From assembly GCF_900187645.1 (NCBI RefSeq), contig NZ_FYEE01000001.1, positions 186,001 through 250,000 of the forward strand: a DNA stretch of 64,000 bases. Direction: 5' to 3'. The DNA comes from Pseudomonas sp. Irchel 3E20. Its GTDB lineage: Bacteria; Pseudomonadota; Gammaproteobacteria; Pseudomonadales; Pseudomonadaceae. The notes under the pieces were generated by a model. It was not told the origin of the DNA. It saw nothing but the letters and a program-made list of their open reading frames with translations, and did not search any database. The position numbers were made by a program, and so were the translations under genes. Shown here piece after piece: positions 25,158-38,888 of the stretch (within the stretch, counting starts at the first letter, position 1; every line of letters starts with the position of its first letter).

Positions 25158-25775
25158 ATGGGCGTGACCAATCGGTTGGCCTGTTACTCCGACCCCGCCG
25201 ACCACTATTCCCACCGAGTACGCATCGTGCTCGCAGAGAAGGGTGTCAGCGCCGAGATCATCAGTGTGGAGGTGGGACGTCATCCGCCGAAACTGATCGA
25301 AGTGAACCCTTACGGCAGCTTGCCCACCCTGGTCGATCGTGACCTGGCGTTGTGGGAGTCAACCGTGGTGATGGAATATCTGGATGAGCGTTATCCCCAT
25401 CCACCCTTGCTACCGGTCTATCCGGTGGCGCGTGCTAATAGCCGCCTGCTGATTCACCGCATCCAGCGTGACTGGTGTGGCCTGGTGGATTTGATTCTGG
25501 ATCCACGCAGCAAAGAAGCGGCGCGTGTGCAGGCCCGCAAGGAATTGCGCGAAAGCCTGACGGGGGTTTCGCCACTGTTCGCGGACAAGCCGTTTTTCCT
25601 CAGTGAGGAACAAAGTCTGGTGGACTGCTGCCTCTTGCCGATACTCTGGCGCTTGCCGATTCTTGGTATTGAGTTGCCGCGGCCTGCCAAGCCGCTGCTT
25701 GATTATATGGAGCGCCAGTTTGCGCGCGAGGCTTTCCAGGCGAGCCTGTCTGGTGCCGAGCGCGACATGCGCTAA
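25158..25775 (+). CDS. sspA: Stringent starvation protein A
   Basis: 205 residues with a glutathione S-transferase-like fold: thioredoxin-like N-terminal half ([49 protein letters not shown]) and an all-helical C-terminal half. SspA binds RNA polymerase and helps stress and virulence gene expression; it is not an active transferase. AGGAGG precedes the ATG. sspB follows after 16 bases as in E. coli. Confidence 0.95.
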   Translation: MGVTNRLACYSDPADHYSHRVRIVLAEKGVSAEIISVEVGRHPPKLIEVNPYGSLPTLVDRDLALWESTVVMEYLDERYPHPPLLPVYPVARANSRLLIHRIQRDWCGLVDLILDPRSKEAARVQARKELRESLTGVSPLFADKPFFLSEEQSLVDCCLLPILWRLPILGIELPRPAKPLLDYMERQFAREAFQASLSGAERDMR

Positions 25776-25791
25776 GGCTTAAGGAGCCGCT

Positions 25792-26205
25792 ATGAACTCC
25801 AGTCGACCTTATCTGGTCCGTGCGCTCTATGAGTGGATTGTGGATAACGATTGCACCCCGCACATGCTGGTCAATTCCGAGTACCCCTCGGTGCAAGTAC
25901 CACAAGGCTTTGCCAGTGACGGGCAGATTGTCCTGAACGTGTCGCCCAGTGCTGTGCGGCATCTGCACATGGATAACGACGCGGTCAGCTTTGAGGGGCG
26001 TTTCGGCGGTGTGCCACACACGCTGTTCGTGCCCGTCGGGGCGATCCTGGGTATCTATGCCCGGGAGAATGGCCAGGGCATGGTTTTTGACCTGGATTCG
26101 TCCATGGACGAAGATGACGACGTGGAGCCGGATGGTGACGGTCCGCCACCCGATAGCGAACCGCCGCGCCCCAGTGGCCGGCCAAGCTTGAAAGTGGTCA
26201 AGTAA
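25792..26205 (+). CDS. sspB: ClpXP protease specificity factor SspB
   Basis: 137 residues. The N-terminal substrate-binding domain starts SRPYLVRALYEWIVDNDCTPH and binds ssrA tags. An acidic, proline-rich linker (EDDDVEPDGDGPPPD) leads to the C-terminal ClpX-docking motif RPSLKVVK. It delivers tagged proteins to ClpXP. Co-transcribed with sspA and ended by a bidirectional terminator. Confidence 0.95.
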   Translation: MNSSRPYLVRALYEWIVDNDCTPHMLVNSEYPSVQVPQGFASDGQIVLNVSPSAVRHLHMDNDAVSFEGRFGGVPHTLFVPVGAILGIYARENGQGMVFDLDSSMDEDDDVEPDGDGPPPDSEPPRPSGRPSLKVVK

Positions 26206-26206
26206 C

Positions 26207-26240
26207 AAAAAAGGCGATCCAGAAATGGATCGCCTTTTTT
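26207..26240. terminator. Bidirectional terminator between sspB and dolP
   Basis: Perfect 14-bp stem AAAAAAGGCGATCC / GGATCGCCTTTTTT with a 6-base loop. It serves both converging operons. Confidence 0.92.
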
Positions 26241-26262
26241 AATGCCGCCAGGTTTGCAGGTG

Positions 26263-27482
<1,220 letters not shown>

Positions 27483-27538
27483 AAAGCAAAGAGCAAAAGT
27501 GTCGAGTGAAGATTGTCGGCTTGGCCTGGGTGCCCGGG

Positions 27539-27910
27539 TCAGCTGTCAAAGGCGTTTTGCAGCCAGTTCAAGGCTGGTGCCGAGCCGGTGGTGCTGTCTA
27601 TCGCGACCACATCGAAGCGGCAGGGGTGATCTGCCCAGCGTGACTCGCTTTGTAAAAAGTACTGCGCGGCGAGGATCAGTTTCTGACGCTTGCGCTCATC
27701 GATACTGCCAAGCGCACCACCCCATTGGGTGTTCTTTCTGTAGCGAACTTCGACGAATACTACTGTATCGCCATCAAGCATGACCAGATCAAGCTCACCG
27801 CGCTTGCACAGCCAGTTCTGCGCCAGCAGGCGCAGGCCCTGTTGCTGGAGATGCCGGAGCGCGTGGTTCTCGGCATCTCTTCCATCTTGCTGGTGTGAGC
27901 GCTCGGGCAT
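27539..27910 (-). CDS. yraN: YraN family (UPF0102) nuclease-like protein
   Basis: 123 residues with the restriction-endonuclease-like core of the family: GRDAENHALRHLQQQG, then RGELDLVMLDGDTVVFVEVRYR (the D and ExK-like positions) and QKLILAAQYFLQ. The family resembles Holliday-junction resolvases but no activity is firmly assigned. Its ATG overlaps the lpoA stop by one base (TGATG), so it is coupled to lpoA. Confidence 0.9.
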   Translation of the reverse strand: MPERSHQQDGRDAENHALRHLQQQGLRLLAQNWLCKRGELDLVMLDGDTVVFVEVRYRKNTQWGGALGSIDERKRQKLILAAQYFLQSESRWADHPCRFDVVAIDSTTGSAPALNWLQNAFDS

Positions 27911-29721
27911 CAGCGCGGCGTGTCGGGCAGGCGCTGGACCTGGCCGCTGACAAACTGAGCCCAGGGCAACTGGCGCTGAACCCGCTGCGAAGGGGTCATG
28001 GTCAGGCTGCCGGAAGCGCCTTCGATGCGGCTGTCAGGCAGTGCCTTGAGCTGGCCCAGACGTGGTGCCAAACGGTAGGCATCTACGCCCATGGCGTACA
28101 GGCGACCCAGACTGCCGCCAGCTTGTGGCCATTGCGCGGCGACTTGGCGACGCAGGGGGTCGTTGGCGTCGAGCAGCCATGGCGTTTCGCAGAAGCGCAC
28201 GCCATTCATGTCGTTGTATTGGTTTTGATCGCCGCTGGCGCTGAACACATGGGACGTGGCGTACACAGGCACATCGCCAGCGTACTGGAAGTTCAGGGTC
28301 GGTTTGATCTGCTGGGCTTGTTGCGGCGTGGCGGCCAGGAAGATGAACTCGATGTCCTGGCGGCGTGCCGGTTGCGCCGCGACTTGCGAGCCAACGGTGC
28401 TCTGCAGGCTCTTGGCCCGGCCTTCGCTCTGGCGCAACTGGAACAGGTCGGCGATTTGCTGGGCCAGGGCCACCGGTTGGTCGACACGCACGACGCCGAG
28501 CACGGAGCCGCCATTGCCTTCCCAATCCTGGCGGAACGCCTTGAGCACACGGTCGCCCCATTCGCCTTTAGGTACCATAACGGCGGCACGCTGCAAGCCA
28601 TCAGCACGGGCGCGTTGCGAAACTTCGCGCGCCTCGTCTTCAGCGGCGAGGCCAAACTGGAACAGTTGCGCCGGGCCTTGATCGCCTTCGCTGTAGTTCA
28701 GGGCGAGGGTGGTGATAGGCAGTTGCGGGCGAGCGCTGAGCTGCTTGACCAGTGGTTTTTCCAGCGGGCCGATCACCAGTTGCACGCCGTCGGCCTGGGC
28801 CTTGCGGTAAAACTCGTCCAGGGAGGTCAGGCGCGAGCTGTCATAGAACTGAACGCTAGGTGGCTTCTGGCCGGCTTGCAGGGCTTGGTAGTGCGCCGCC
28901 ATGAAACCTTCGCGCAATGCCTTGGCCACGGACGCCAGGGGGCCATCCTGAGGTAACAGCAGGGCGATTTTGTTCAGAGGCTGGCTAGCCAGTTCCTTGA
29001 GCTTGACCAGTGGCGTGGGCAGTTGCAGGGCGGCCGGGTGCTTTGGATTCTGGGCGCGCCAGCTATCGATCGCGGCTTGTTGCTGCTCCAGCGTGCCAGC
29101 AGTCTTAACCGCCAGGGCCAGGCTGAGCCAGCCGCCCAGGTCGTCGGGGCTGGCAGGCTGTAATTGGTCGGTGGGCAACGAGGCGATCAGGGTCCAGATG
29201 GCTTCGTGGTTTTTGCCGGCTGCTTCGCCGCTGAGCATGGGCGCAACCGAAATGCGTTCCCGTGCTGCAGCGAGGGTCTGGCCGTCGGCTTCCAATGCGC
29301 GAGCATGCACGCTGCCAGTGCGCACCCGCTGCTCGGTGGGCATTTCGCCCAGACGTTGCAGGCTCGGATGGCTCAGGGCGGTGAGGGCGGCCTTGGGTTG
29401 GTTGCGAGTCATGGCCAGTTCGGCTGAAAGGGTGCTGGCGAATACCTGTTGGCCGGGTTTGAGTGAGTCCAACGGTACTTGCGCCAGAATCTGCGCCGAT
29501 TGACCGGCATTGCCCTGGCGATAGGCCAGGTCTGCGGCGCTGAGGCGCAATAGGGCGGCTTTTTCCGGGTTTTTGCTGGTGGCGGCCTGTTCGAGCAGTT
29601 GCTCGATGCTGGCATCCGGGGTTCGTGGGAGTTCGCCAAGGCTGGACGAGGGCGAGCTGGCGCAAGCGGCCAATAGGGCGGCAAGGCAGAGGGCAGAGAA
29701 CAGCCGCAGGCAAGCGATCAT
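27910..29721 (-). CDS. lpoA: Penicillin-binding protein activator LpoA
   Basis: 603-residue outer-membrane lipoprotein with lipobox LLAAC (Cys20). The N-terminal half (40-260) is a TPR-like helical domain, and the C-terminal half (about 270-600) is a periplasmic-binding-protein-like domain starting NKIALLLPQDGPLASVAKALREG (shown in part). LpoA reaches through the periplasm and activates the class A synthase PBP1a. It is first gene of the lpoA-yraN operon and is divergent from rsmI, the same arrangement as E. coli yraL/yraM. Confidence 0.92.
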   Translation of the reverse strand: MIACLRLFSALCLAALLAACASSPSSSLGELPRTPDASIEQLLEQAATSKNPEKAALLRLSAADLAYRQGNAGQSAQILAQVPLDSLKPGQQVFASTLSAELAMTRNQPKAALTALSHPSLQRLGEMPTEQRVRTGSVHARALEADGQTLAAARERISVAPMLSGEAAGKNHEAIWTLIASLPTDQLQPASPDDLGGWLSLALAVKTAGTLEQQQAAIDSWRAQNPKHPAALQLPTPLVKLKELASQPLNKIALLLPQDGPLASVAKALREGFMAAHYQALQAGQKPPSVQFYDSSRLTSLDEFYRKAQADGVQLVIGPLEKPLVKQLSARPQLPITTLALNYSEGDQGPAQLFQFGLAAEDEAREVSQRARADGLQRAAVMVPKGEWGDRVLKAFRQDWEGNGGSVLGVVRVDQPVALAQQIADLFQLRQSEGRAKSLQSTVGSQVAAQPARRQDIEFIFLAATPQQAQQIKPTLNFQYAGDVPVYATSHVFSASGDQNQYNDMNGVRFCETPWLLDANDPLRRQVAAQWPQAGGSLGRLYAMGVDAYRLAPRLGQLKALPDSRIEGASGSLTMTPSQRVQRQLPWAQFVSGQVQRLPDTPR

Positions 29722-29903
29722 GTAAGTGTTCCTGATACTCGATCAAATTAGCGTGGAATTGTACCCAAGCACTGGCCGGGGCGCGATGTTACTGGCGTCA
29801 AACTGTCAATTTAGGTCGTGCATGGCTGTTATAGGCACATAAATGACAATCGACCGCATTGCGCGAGCCTTTGCAGGGGCACGTTTTCATCACCTCTACG
29901 CGC

Positions 29904-29931
29904 TACAATGGCGCTTTTGTCGATCAAGAGG
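29904..29931 (+). promoter_or_regulatory. rsmI -10 element and ribosome site that sets a TTG start
   Basis: A -10-like TACAAT is at 29904-29909. AAGAGG at 29926-29931 is 8 bases before a TTG at 29940, which makes that TTG the best start. No convincing -35 is visible. Confidence 0.5.
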
Positions 29932-29939
29932 TGTGCGCT

Positions 29940-30812
29940 TTGACTGCTCCAGGTGCTTTGAATTCCGCTGCTGGCTCGCTTTATGTGGTGGCGACGCCCA
30001 TCGGTAACCTGGACGACATCAGTGCGCGGGCGCTGAAAATCCTCCGTGACGTCGCGCTGATCGCCGCCGAGGACACGCGCCACTCGTTGCGCCTGTTGCA
30101 GCATTTCGGTATCCCTACGCCGCTGGCCGCTTGCCATGAGCACAACGAGCGCGACGAGGGCAGCCGGTTCATCACCCGCTTGTTGGCAGGGGATGACGTG
30201 GCGTTGATCTCCGACGCGGGCACGCCGCTGATTTCCGACCCTGGTTATCACTTGGTGCGCCAGGCGCGCGCAGCAGGCATCAATGTGGTCCCAGTGCCGG
30301 GCGCCTGTGCGTTGATCGCGGCGCTGTCTGCCGCGGGGCTGCCTTCGGACCGGTTCATCTTCGAGGGCTTTTTGCCCGCCAAGGCTGTTGGCCGCCGCGC
30401 GCGCCTGGAGCTATTAAAGGAAGAGCCGCGCACGCTGATCTTCTACGAGGCGCCGCACCGCATTCTCGAATGCCTGCAAGACATGGAACTGGTGTTTGGC
30501 GGCGAGCGCCCGGCCTTGCTGGCGCGGGAGCTGACCAAGACCTTCGAGACGCTCAAGGGCTTGCCGCTGGCGCAGTTGCGCGAGTTTGTCGAGGGCGATA
30601 GCAACCAGCAGCGTGGTGAGTGTGTGGTGCTGGTGGCAGGCTGGACCGCGCCGCAAAGCGACGAGGCGATCAGCGGCGAAGCCATGCGCATCCTGGACTT
30701 GCTGCTCAAGGAAATGCCCTTGAAACGCGCCGCAGCCCTGGCGGCGGAAATCACCGGTGAGCGCAAGAACATGCTGTATCAGGTGGCGTTGAGCAAACAG
30801 CAGGCAGAATAA
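29940..30812 (+). CDS. rsmI: 16S rRNA 2'-O-ribose C1402 methyltransferase RsmI
   Basis: 290 residues. SAM-dependent tetrapyrrole-methylase fold with LYVVATPIGNLDDIS at the N-terminus, AAEDTRHS, LISDAGTPLISDPG and the C-terminal LKRAAALAAEITGERKN region of the family. It methylates the ribose of C1402 in the decoding centre. The TTG start at 29940 is set by AAGAGG; an in-frame upstream start at 29859 would add 27 residues unlike the family. Confidence 0.93.
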   Translation: MTAPGALNSAAGSLYVVATPIGNLDDISARALKILRDVALIAAEDTRHSLRLLQHFGIPTPLAACHEHNERDEGSRFITRLLAGDDVALISDAGTPLISDPGYHLVRQARAAGINVVPVPGACALIAALSAAGLPSDRFIFEGFLPAKAVGRRARLELLKEEPRTLIFYEAPHRILECLQDMELVFGGERPALLARELTKTFETLKGLPLAQLREFVEGDSNQQRGECVVLVAGWTAPQSDEAISGEAMRILDLLLKEMPLKRAAALAAEITGERKNMLYQVALSKQQAE

Positions 30813-30847
30813 CCGGGCTGTGCGTCAGGCAAAAAGGTGCTTGGCCC

Positions 30848-30876
30848 TTGTTCTTGGGGCGATGTGCCGTTAACCT
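30848..30876 (+). promoter_or_regulatory. rnpB promoter
   Basis: TTGTTC (30848-30853), 17-bp spacer, TAACCT (30871-30876), placing the start close to 30886, the first base of the RNase P RNA. Confidence 0.5.
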
Positions 30877-30885
30877 GCGCGGCGG

Positions 30886-31240
30886 AGAGTCGATCGGACA
30901 GTCGCTGCCCTCTATGAAAATTAGGGGGGGGAGGAAAGTCCGGGCTCCATAGGGCGGAGTGCCAGGTAATGCCTGGGGGGCGTGAGCCTACGGAAAGTGC
31001 CACAGAAAATAACCGCCTAAGCACTTCGGTGCCGGTAAGGGTGAAAAGGTGCGGTAAGAGCGCACCGCACGTCTGGCAACAGTTCGTGGCTAGGTAAACC
31101 CCACTCGGAGCAAGACCAAATAGGGTTCCAAGGCGTGGCCCGCGCTGGAACCGGGTAGGTTGCTAAAGGTGTCCAGTGATGGCCACCGTAGACGAATGAC
31201 TGTTCAAGACAGAACCCGGCTTACAGATCGACTCTCCACC
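30886..31240 (+). ncRNA. rnpB: RNase P RNA, class A
   Basis: Catalytic RNA that removes 5' leaders from pre-tRNA. The first helix P1 is formed by AGAGTCGATC at the start and GATCGACTCT near the end. Internal landmarks are all present: GAGGAAAGTCCGGGCTCC, the AGGGTGAAAAGGTGCGGTAAGAGC-type P10-P12 region (seen around 31037-31062), GGTAAACCCC for tRNA CCA binding, and the ACAGAA...CCGGCTTACAG 3' core. The length of about 355 is that of Pseudomonas. A clear T-run terminator is not visible after it; the 3' limit is estimated from P1. Confidence 0.96.
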
Positions 31241-31444
31241 TCTTTCCCTCCCTGCTGGAATCACTGGCAGAAGCGCATTTGTAATACCGAAAAAATCTTA
31301 CTCTTAATAAATCACTTTAACTTCCGGTCGTAGCTTTTTGAGCTGATGGAAGTTAACGGGTGCAATTCGCCGCCAAATTACTGCTGCCCCCTCTTTTACG
31401 CTCCTAAATATCCGTTCTGTAAGACTTTTCCTTTAGTCCGCGCC

Positions 31445-31510
31445 TTGACGGTGTGGTGGGCGCATTCCTATAGTGTGCGCAAGTGGCGGAAAGTGGCATG
31501 AAGTGGGTTT
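31445..31510 (+). promoter_or_regulatory. dcw cluster promoter (Pmra) with MraZ-type operator repeats
   Basis: TTGACG (31445-31450), 18-bp spacer, TATAGT (31469-31474). Three direct repeats AAGTGGCGGA, AAGTGGCATG, AAGTGGGTTT follow back to back at an exact 10-bp period (31481-31510), at the expected transcription start. MraZ is known in E. coli to bind TGG-type repeats with 10-bp spacing at its own promoter and repress it. The rest of the 31241-31548 stretch is A/T-rich leader in which I see nothing else. Confidence 0.8.
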
Positions 31511-31548
31511 TTTGAGCGCAAAACGCTAATATTTGGAGAAGCGCAGAC

Positions 31549-32004
31549 GTGTTTCGCGGAGCTAACGCTATCAGTCTCGATGCAAAGGGCCGTCTCGCCA
31601 TGCCGAGCCGGTACCGTGACGAGCTCGTTTCGCGAAGTTCCGGTCAGTTAATCGTCACGATCGACGCCGTTGATCCTTGTTTATGTGTTTACCCGCTCGA
31701 TGAGTGGGAGCTGATCGAAACCAAACTGCGCGCACTGCCTTCTCTGCGAGAAGAGAACCGCCGCCTGCAACGCTTGCTGATTGGCAATGCCGTGGATCTG
31801 GAGCTCGATGGCAGTGGCCGTTTCCTGGTTCCGCCCCGTTTGCGCGAATACGCCAAGCTCGATAAACGCGCCATGCTGGTGGGCCAACTGAACAAGTTCC
31901 AGTTATGGGACGAAGATGCCTGGGATGCGGTTTCTGCCGCTGACCTGGCTGCCATTCAACAACCGGGCGCCATGCCTGATGAACTGCGTGATTTGATCCT
32001 GTGA
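31549..32004 (+). CDS. mraZ: Transcriptional regulator MraZ
   Basis: 151 residues in two SpoVT/AbrB-like halves, each with the DxxGR motif ([17 protein letters not shown] and [16 protein letters not shown]). MraZ forms a ring, binds repeats at its own promoter and down-regulates the dcw operon. The start is GTG at 31549 with GGAG about 11 bases upstream. The rsmH GTG overlaps its stop (GTGA). Confidence 0.95.
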   Translation: MFRGANAISLDAKGRLAMPSRYRDELVSRSSGQLIVTIDAVDPCLCVYPLDEWELIETKLRALPSLREENRRLQRLLIGNAVDLELDGSGRFLVPPRLREYAKLDKRAMLVGQLNKFQLWDEDAWDAVSAADLAAIQQPGAMPDELRDLIL

Positions 32005-32944
32005 CTATTGATAGCGGCTTTAACCACATCACCGTACTGCTTGACGAAGCCGTCGAGGCTCTCGCCGTACGTGCTGATGGCTGCTATTTGGATGGCACGT
32101 TCGGGCGCGGTGGGCACAGCCGCTTGATCCTCAGCCACCTTGGGCCAGAGGGACGGCTGCTGGGGTTCGACAAGGACCCTCAAGCGATTGCCACAGGGCA
32201 AGCGCTAGCGGCCGAAGACGGCCGCTTTGTCATTGTGCAGCGCAGTTTTGCCGAGTTGGGTGCCGAAGTGGCCGAGCGCGGCATGGCCGGCAAGGTCAGC
32301 GGCGTGCTGCTGGACCTTGGCGTGTCGTCGCCGCAGCTGGACGACCCGGAGCGCGGCTTCAGCTTCATGAACGATGGCCCCCTCGACATGCGCATGGACC
32401 CGTCGCGCGGGGTCAGTGCTGCCGAGTTCGTCAATACCGCACCCGTGGAAGAAATCGCCCGTGTCTTCAAGGAATACGGCGAAGAGCGCTTTTCCGGGCG
32501 TATGGCTCGTGCCGTGGCCGAGCGCCGAGATATCACGCCGTTCGAACGCACTGCCGACCTGGCCGAAGTACTGAAAGTCGCCAACCCTGCCTGGGAAAAG
32601 GGCAAGAACCCCGCTACCCGCGCGTTTCAGGGCCTGCGCATCCACGTCAACAACGAGTTGGGCGACCTGGAGACCGGCCTGGAAGCCGCATTGGAGTCCC
32701 TGGAAGTGGGCGGGCGCCTGGTCGTTATCAGCTTCCACTCCCTGGAAGACCGCATCGTCAAACTGTTCATGCGCAAACTGGTCAAGGGCGAATCGGACAA
32801 CCTGCCGCGTAACCTGCCTGTACGCTTTGAAGCGTTCGTGCCAAAAATCAAAGTCCATGGCAAGGCGCAGTTCGCGGGTGAAGCCGAACTCAAGGCCAAC
32901 CCGCGCGCCCGTAGCGCGGTCATGCGCGTCGCGGAGAAGCTGCG

Positions 32945-32948
<4 letters not shown>
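32001..32948 (+). CDS. rsmH: 16S rRNA N4-cytosine C1402 methyltransferase RsmH
   Basis: 315 residues. Starts [19 protein letters not shown]-binding [12 protein letters not shown], catalytic region [20 protein letters not shown] and [12 protein letters not shown]. It adds the N4 methyl group to C1402 of 16S rRNA, the same nucleotide RsmI modifies at the ribose. GTG start; 4-base overlaps with both mraZ and ftsL. Confidence 0.95.
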
Positions 32949-34976
<2,028 letters not shown>

Positions 34977-34977
<1 letters not shown>

Positions 34978-36440
34978 TGTCTCTTAGCCTAAACAAGATT
35001 TTCGCCCATGCCGGCCATGATCTGCTGATTCGTGAACTGACCCTCGACAGTCGCCACGTGCGCGCCGGCGACCTGTTCCTCGCGGTGCCGGGCGGCAAGC
35101 TCGACGGCCGTGCCCACATCGCCGATGCCTTGCAACGCGGTGCGGCGGCGGTGGCCTATGAGGTCGAAGGCGCCACCGTGTTGCCGATCACCGATGTCCC
35201 GCTGATCCCGGTCAAGGGCTTGGCGGCGCAGCTTTCCGATATCGCCGGGCGTTTCTACGGCGAGCCGAGCCGCCACCTGAACCTGGTGGGCGTCACCGGC
35301 ACCAACGGCAAAACCAGCGTGACCCAATTGGTGGCCCAGGCCCTGGACCTGTTGGGCCAGCACTGTGGCATCGTCGGCACCTTGGGCACCGGTTTCTACG
35401 GCGCGCTGCAAAGCGGCCTGCACACCACGCCCAACCCGATTGCCGTGCAAGCCACCCTGGCGGACCTGAAAAAGGCCGGGGCCAAGGCTGTGGCCATGGA
35501 AGTGTCTTCCCACGGGTTGGATCAGGGCCGGGTCAGCGCCCTGGCGTTCGACGTGGCAGTGTTGACCAACCTGTCCCGCGATCACCTGGATTACCACGGC
35601 ACCATGCAGGCTTATGGCCAAGCCAAGGCCAAGCTGTTCGCCTGGAACGACTTGCGCTGCCGGGTCATCAACCTGGACGACGCATTCGGCCGGCAACTGG
35701 CGGCGCAACCGCAGGATTCGCGCCTGATCGGCTACAGCCTGGAAGATTCGAGCGCCTACCTTTATTGCCGCGAAGCCCACTTCGACGATGAAGGCGTGCG
35801 CGCCACCCTGGTCACGCCCCAGGGCGAGCACCATTTGCGCAGCACCCTGCTGGGGCGTTTCAACCTGAGCAACGTGCTGGCGGCGATTGGCGCCTTACTC
35901 GGCCTGGATTACCCACTGGATGAAATCCTGCGGGTTCTGCCCAAGCTCGAAGGCCCGGTTGGGCGCATGCAACGCCTCGGTGGCGGGGCGCGGCCGCTGG
36001 TGGTGGTTGACTACGCCCACACCCCGGACGCCTTGGAAAAAGTATTGATGGCCCTGCGCCCCCATGCCAAGGGCCAGTTGCTGTGCCTGTTCGGCTGTGG
36101 CGGTGACCGTGATCGCGGCAAACGGCCGTTGATGGCGGCCACCGTCGAACGCTTGGCCGACGGCGTGCTCGTCACCGACGACAACCCACGCAGCGAAGAC
36201 CCCGCGCAGATTTTCGCGGACATCCGCGCCGGTTTCACGGCGGTGGATAACGTCACCTTTGTCGCCGGTCGTGGTGTTGCCATTGCCCAGTTGATCGCCG
36301 GTGCCAGCGCCGATGATGTGATTGTTTTGGCCGGCAAAGGTCACGAGGACTATCAGGAAATCAACGGCGAGCGCCAGCCCTTCTCCGACCTGGTGGAGGC
36401 CCAACGCGCCTTGGCCGCGTGGGAGGTGGCCCATGCTTAA
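34977..36440 (+). CDS. murE: UDP-MurNAc-Ala-Glu--meso-DAP ligase MurE
   Basis: 487 residues, a three-domain Mur ligase: ATP site GTNGKTSVTQL, carbamoylated-lysine region, and the C-terminal DNPRSEDP motif that selects meso-diaminopimelate (as opposed to lysine). It adds the third amino acid of the stem peptide in the cytoplasm. ATG overlaps the ftsI stop by one base; murF overlaps its end by 8 bases. Confidence 0.96.
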
Positions 36441-37800
36441 AGCCTTGTTGCTGAGCGAAGTCGCCGCGGTGCTGGGCGGCCGCCTGCTGGGCGCCGATGC
36501 ACGCTTTGACGGTGTAAGCATCGACAGCCGTGCCATCGCTGCGGGCCAGTTGTTCGTCGCTCTGATCGGGCCGCGTTTCGACGGCCACGATTACCTCAAT
36601 CAAGTGGCCGCCAAAGGCGCGGTCGCAGCCTTGGTGGAGCGGGAAGTGGCCAACAGCGCGATCCCGCAGTTGCTGGTGGCCAACGCCCGCGTGGCCCTGG
36701 GCCAACTGGGTGCCCTGAACCGTGCGGCGTACACCCACCCGGTAGTGGCCATCACCGGCTCCAGCGGCAAGACCACGGTCAAGGAAATGCTCGCCAGCAT
36801 CCTGCGCACCCGCGGGCCCGTGCACGCGACCCGCGGCAATCTGAATAACGATCTGGGCGTGCCATTGACCCTGCTCGAACTGGCCCCGCAACACACCGCG
36901 GCCGTCATCGAACTGGGCGCTTCGCGCCTCGGCGAGATCGCCTACACCGTGGCCATGACCCGGCCCCACGTTGCCGTGCTCAACAATGCCGGCACAGCCC
37001 ACGTCGGCGAGTTTGGCGGCCCGGAAAAAATCGTCGAGGCCAAAGGCGAGATCATCGAAGGCCTGCAGGCCGACGGTATCGCCGTGCTCAACCGCGACGA
37101 CAAAGCCTTCGCCATTTGGCAGGCCCGCGCCGGCGCACGCCGGGTGCTGAGTTTTGCCCTGAGCAACAGCGCCGCCGATTTCCATGCCAGCGACATGAGC
37201 CTCGATGCTCGTGGCTGCCCGGCGTTCACCCTGCACGCGCCCGATGGCAGCGAGCGGGTGCAACTGAACCTGCTCGGCACCCATAACATCGCCAATGCCT
37301 TGGCCGCCGCCGCTGCCGCCCATGCCTTGGGTGTGTCGCTGTTCGGCATCGCCACCGGCCTGGGCGCGGTGCAACCGGTCAAGGGCCGCACGGTCGCGCA
37401 ACTGGCGCGCAACGGTATGCGTGTGATCGATGACACTTACAACGCCAACCCCACCTCAATGTGCGCCGCCATTGATATACTCGCCGGCTTTTCCGGGCGC
37501 ACCGTCCTGGTGCTCGGCGATATCGGCGAATTGGGTGACTGGGCGCAGCAGGGCCACCACGACGTGGGCGCCTATGCCGCCGGCAAGGTTTCGACCCTAT
37601 ACGCCGTGGGCCCGCTGATGGCTCACGCGGTACAGGCTTTTGGCCCGCAGGCCCGTCATTTCGCCACCCAGGCTGAGTTGATTGCCGCCCTGGGCGCCGA
37701 GCAGGACCCAAACACCACCATTTTGATTAAGGGATCGCGCAGCGCGGCGATGGAAAACATCGTTGCGGCTTTGTGTGGCCCGAGCGGGGAGAAACATTAA
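36433..37800 (+). CDS. murF: UDP-MurNAc-tripeptide--D-Ala-D-Ala ligase MurF
   Basis: 455 residues beginning [20 protein letters not shown], with the ATP loop [11 protein letters not shown], the [14 protein letters not shown] substrate loop and [11 protein letters not shown]. It adds D-Ala-D-Ala to finish the pentapeptide. The ATG at 36433 is chosen because the upstream in-frame stretch is murE coding in another frame. The mraY ATG overlaps its TAA (TAATG). Confidence 0.96.
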   Translation: MLKALLLSEVAAVLGGRLLGADARFDGVSIDSRAIAAGQLFVALIGPRFDGHDYLNQVAAKGAVAALVEREVANSAIPQLLVANARVALGQLGALNRAAYTHPVVAITGSSGKTTVKEMLASILRTRGPVHATRGNLNNDLGVPLTLLELAPQHTAAVIELGASRLGEIAYTVAMTRPHVAVLNNAGTAHVGEFGGPEKIVEAKGEIIEGLQADGIAVLNRDDKAFAIWQARAGARRVLSFALSNSAADFHASDMSLDARGCPAFTLHAPDGSERVQLNLLGTHNIANALAAAAAAHALGVSLFGIATGLGAVQPVKGRTVAQLARNGMRVIDDTYNANPTSMCAAIDILAGFSGRTVLVLGDIGELGDWAQQGHHDVGAYAAGKVSTLYAVGPLMAHAVQAFGPQARHFATQAELIAALGAEQDPNTTILIKGSRSAAMENIVAALCGPSGEKH

Positions 37801-38882
37801 TGCTGCTGCTGCTAGCGGAGTATCTGCAACAGTTCCACAAAGGCTTCGCGGTCTTCCAGTATCTGACCCTGCGCGGGATTCTCGGGGTACTGACCGCGCT
37901 GTCCTTGTCGTTGTGCCTGGGCCCGTGGATGATCCGTACCCTGCAAAACCTGCAAATTGGCCAGTCGGTGCGTAACGACGGGCCGCAGTCGCACCTGTCC
38001 AAATCCGGTACGCCGACCATGGGCGGCGCATTGATCCTGTCTTCCATCGGCATCAGCACCCTGTTGTGGGCCGATCTGAGCAACCGCTACGTGTGGGTTG
38101 TGCTCCTGGTGACACTGTTGTTCGGCGCCATCGGTTGGGTGGATGACTACCGCAAGGTGATCGAGAAGAACTCCAAAGGCCTGCCGAGCCGCTGGAAGTA
38201 CTTCTGGCAATCGGTGTTCGGCCTGGGCGCGGCAGTCTTCCTTTATATGACTGCGCCAAGCGCGGTGGAAACCACCCTGATCCTGCCGATGCTCAAAGAC
38301 ATCAGCATCCCCTTGGGCGCGGGCTTCGTCGTGCTGACCTACTTCGTGATCGTCGGCTCGAGCAACGCAGTCAACCTGACCGACGGCCTCGATGGCCTGG
38401 CGATCATGCCGACCGTGATGGTGGGCGGCGCGCTGGGGATTTTTTGCTACCTGTCGGGCAACGTAAAATTCGCTGAATACCTGTTGATCCCCTACGTGCC
38501 GGGCGCCGGCGAGCTGATCGTGTTCTGCGGCGCGCTGATCGGCGCCGGCCTGGGCTTTTTGTGGTTCAACACCTACCCGGCGCAAGTGTTCATGGGTGAC
38601 GTCGGCGCGCTGGCGCTGGGCGCGGCCCTGGGCACCATCGCGGTGATCGTGCGCCAGGAAATCGTGCTGTTCATCATGGGCGGCGTGTTCGTGATGGAAA
38701 CCCTGTCGGTGGTGATTCAGGTCGCCTCCTTCAAATTGACCGGCCGCCGGGTGTTTCGCATGGCGCCGATCCACCACCACTTTGAACTCAAGGGCTGGCC
38801 CGAGCCGCGTGTGATCGTCCGTTTCTGGATCATCACCGTGATTCTGGTGCTGTTCGGCCTTGCCACCCTGAAACTGAGGTAG
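37800..38882 (+). CDS. mraY: Phospho-MurNAc-pentapeptide transferase MraY
   Basis: 360 residues with about ten membrane helices. Seen: [13 protein letters not shown], the metal-binding aspartates in [10 protein letters not shown] and [25 protein letters not shown], and the histidine motif [16 protein letters not shown]. It makes lipid I on the cytoplasmic face of the inner membrane. murD begins 6 bases after its TAG. Confidence 0.97.
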   Translation: MLLLLAEYLQQFHKGFAVFQYLTLRGILGVLTALSLSLCLGPWMIRTLQNLQIGQSVRNDGPQSHLSKSGTPTMGGALILSSIGISTLLWADLSNRYVWVVLLVTLLFGAIGWVDDYRKVIEKNSKGLPSRWKYFWQSVFGLGAAVFLYMTAPSAVETTLILPMLKDISIPLGAGFVVLTYFVIVGSSNAVNLTDGLDGLAIMPTVMVGGALGIFCYLSGNVKFAEYLLIPYVPGAGELIVFCGALIGAGLGFLWFNTYPAQVFMGDVGALALGAALGTIAVIVRQEIVLFIMGGVFVMETLSVVIQVASFKLTGRRVFRMAPIHHHFELKGWPEPRVIVRFWIITVILVLFGLATLKLR

Positions 38883-38888
38883 AAACGA

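Noticed and set aside
30929..30945. G-run suggesting a quadruplex or sequencing artefact
   Set aside because: It lies in the conserved GAGGAAAGTCC region of RNase P RNA.
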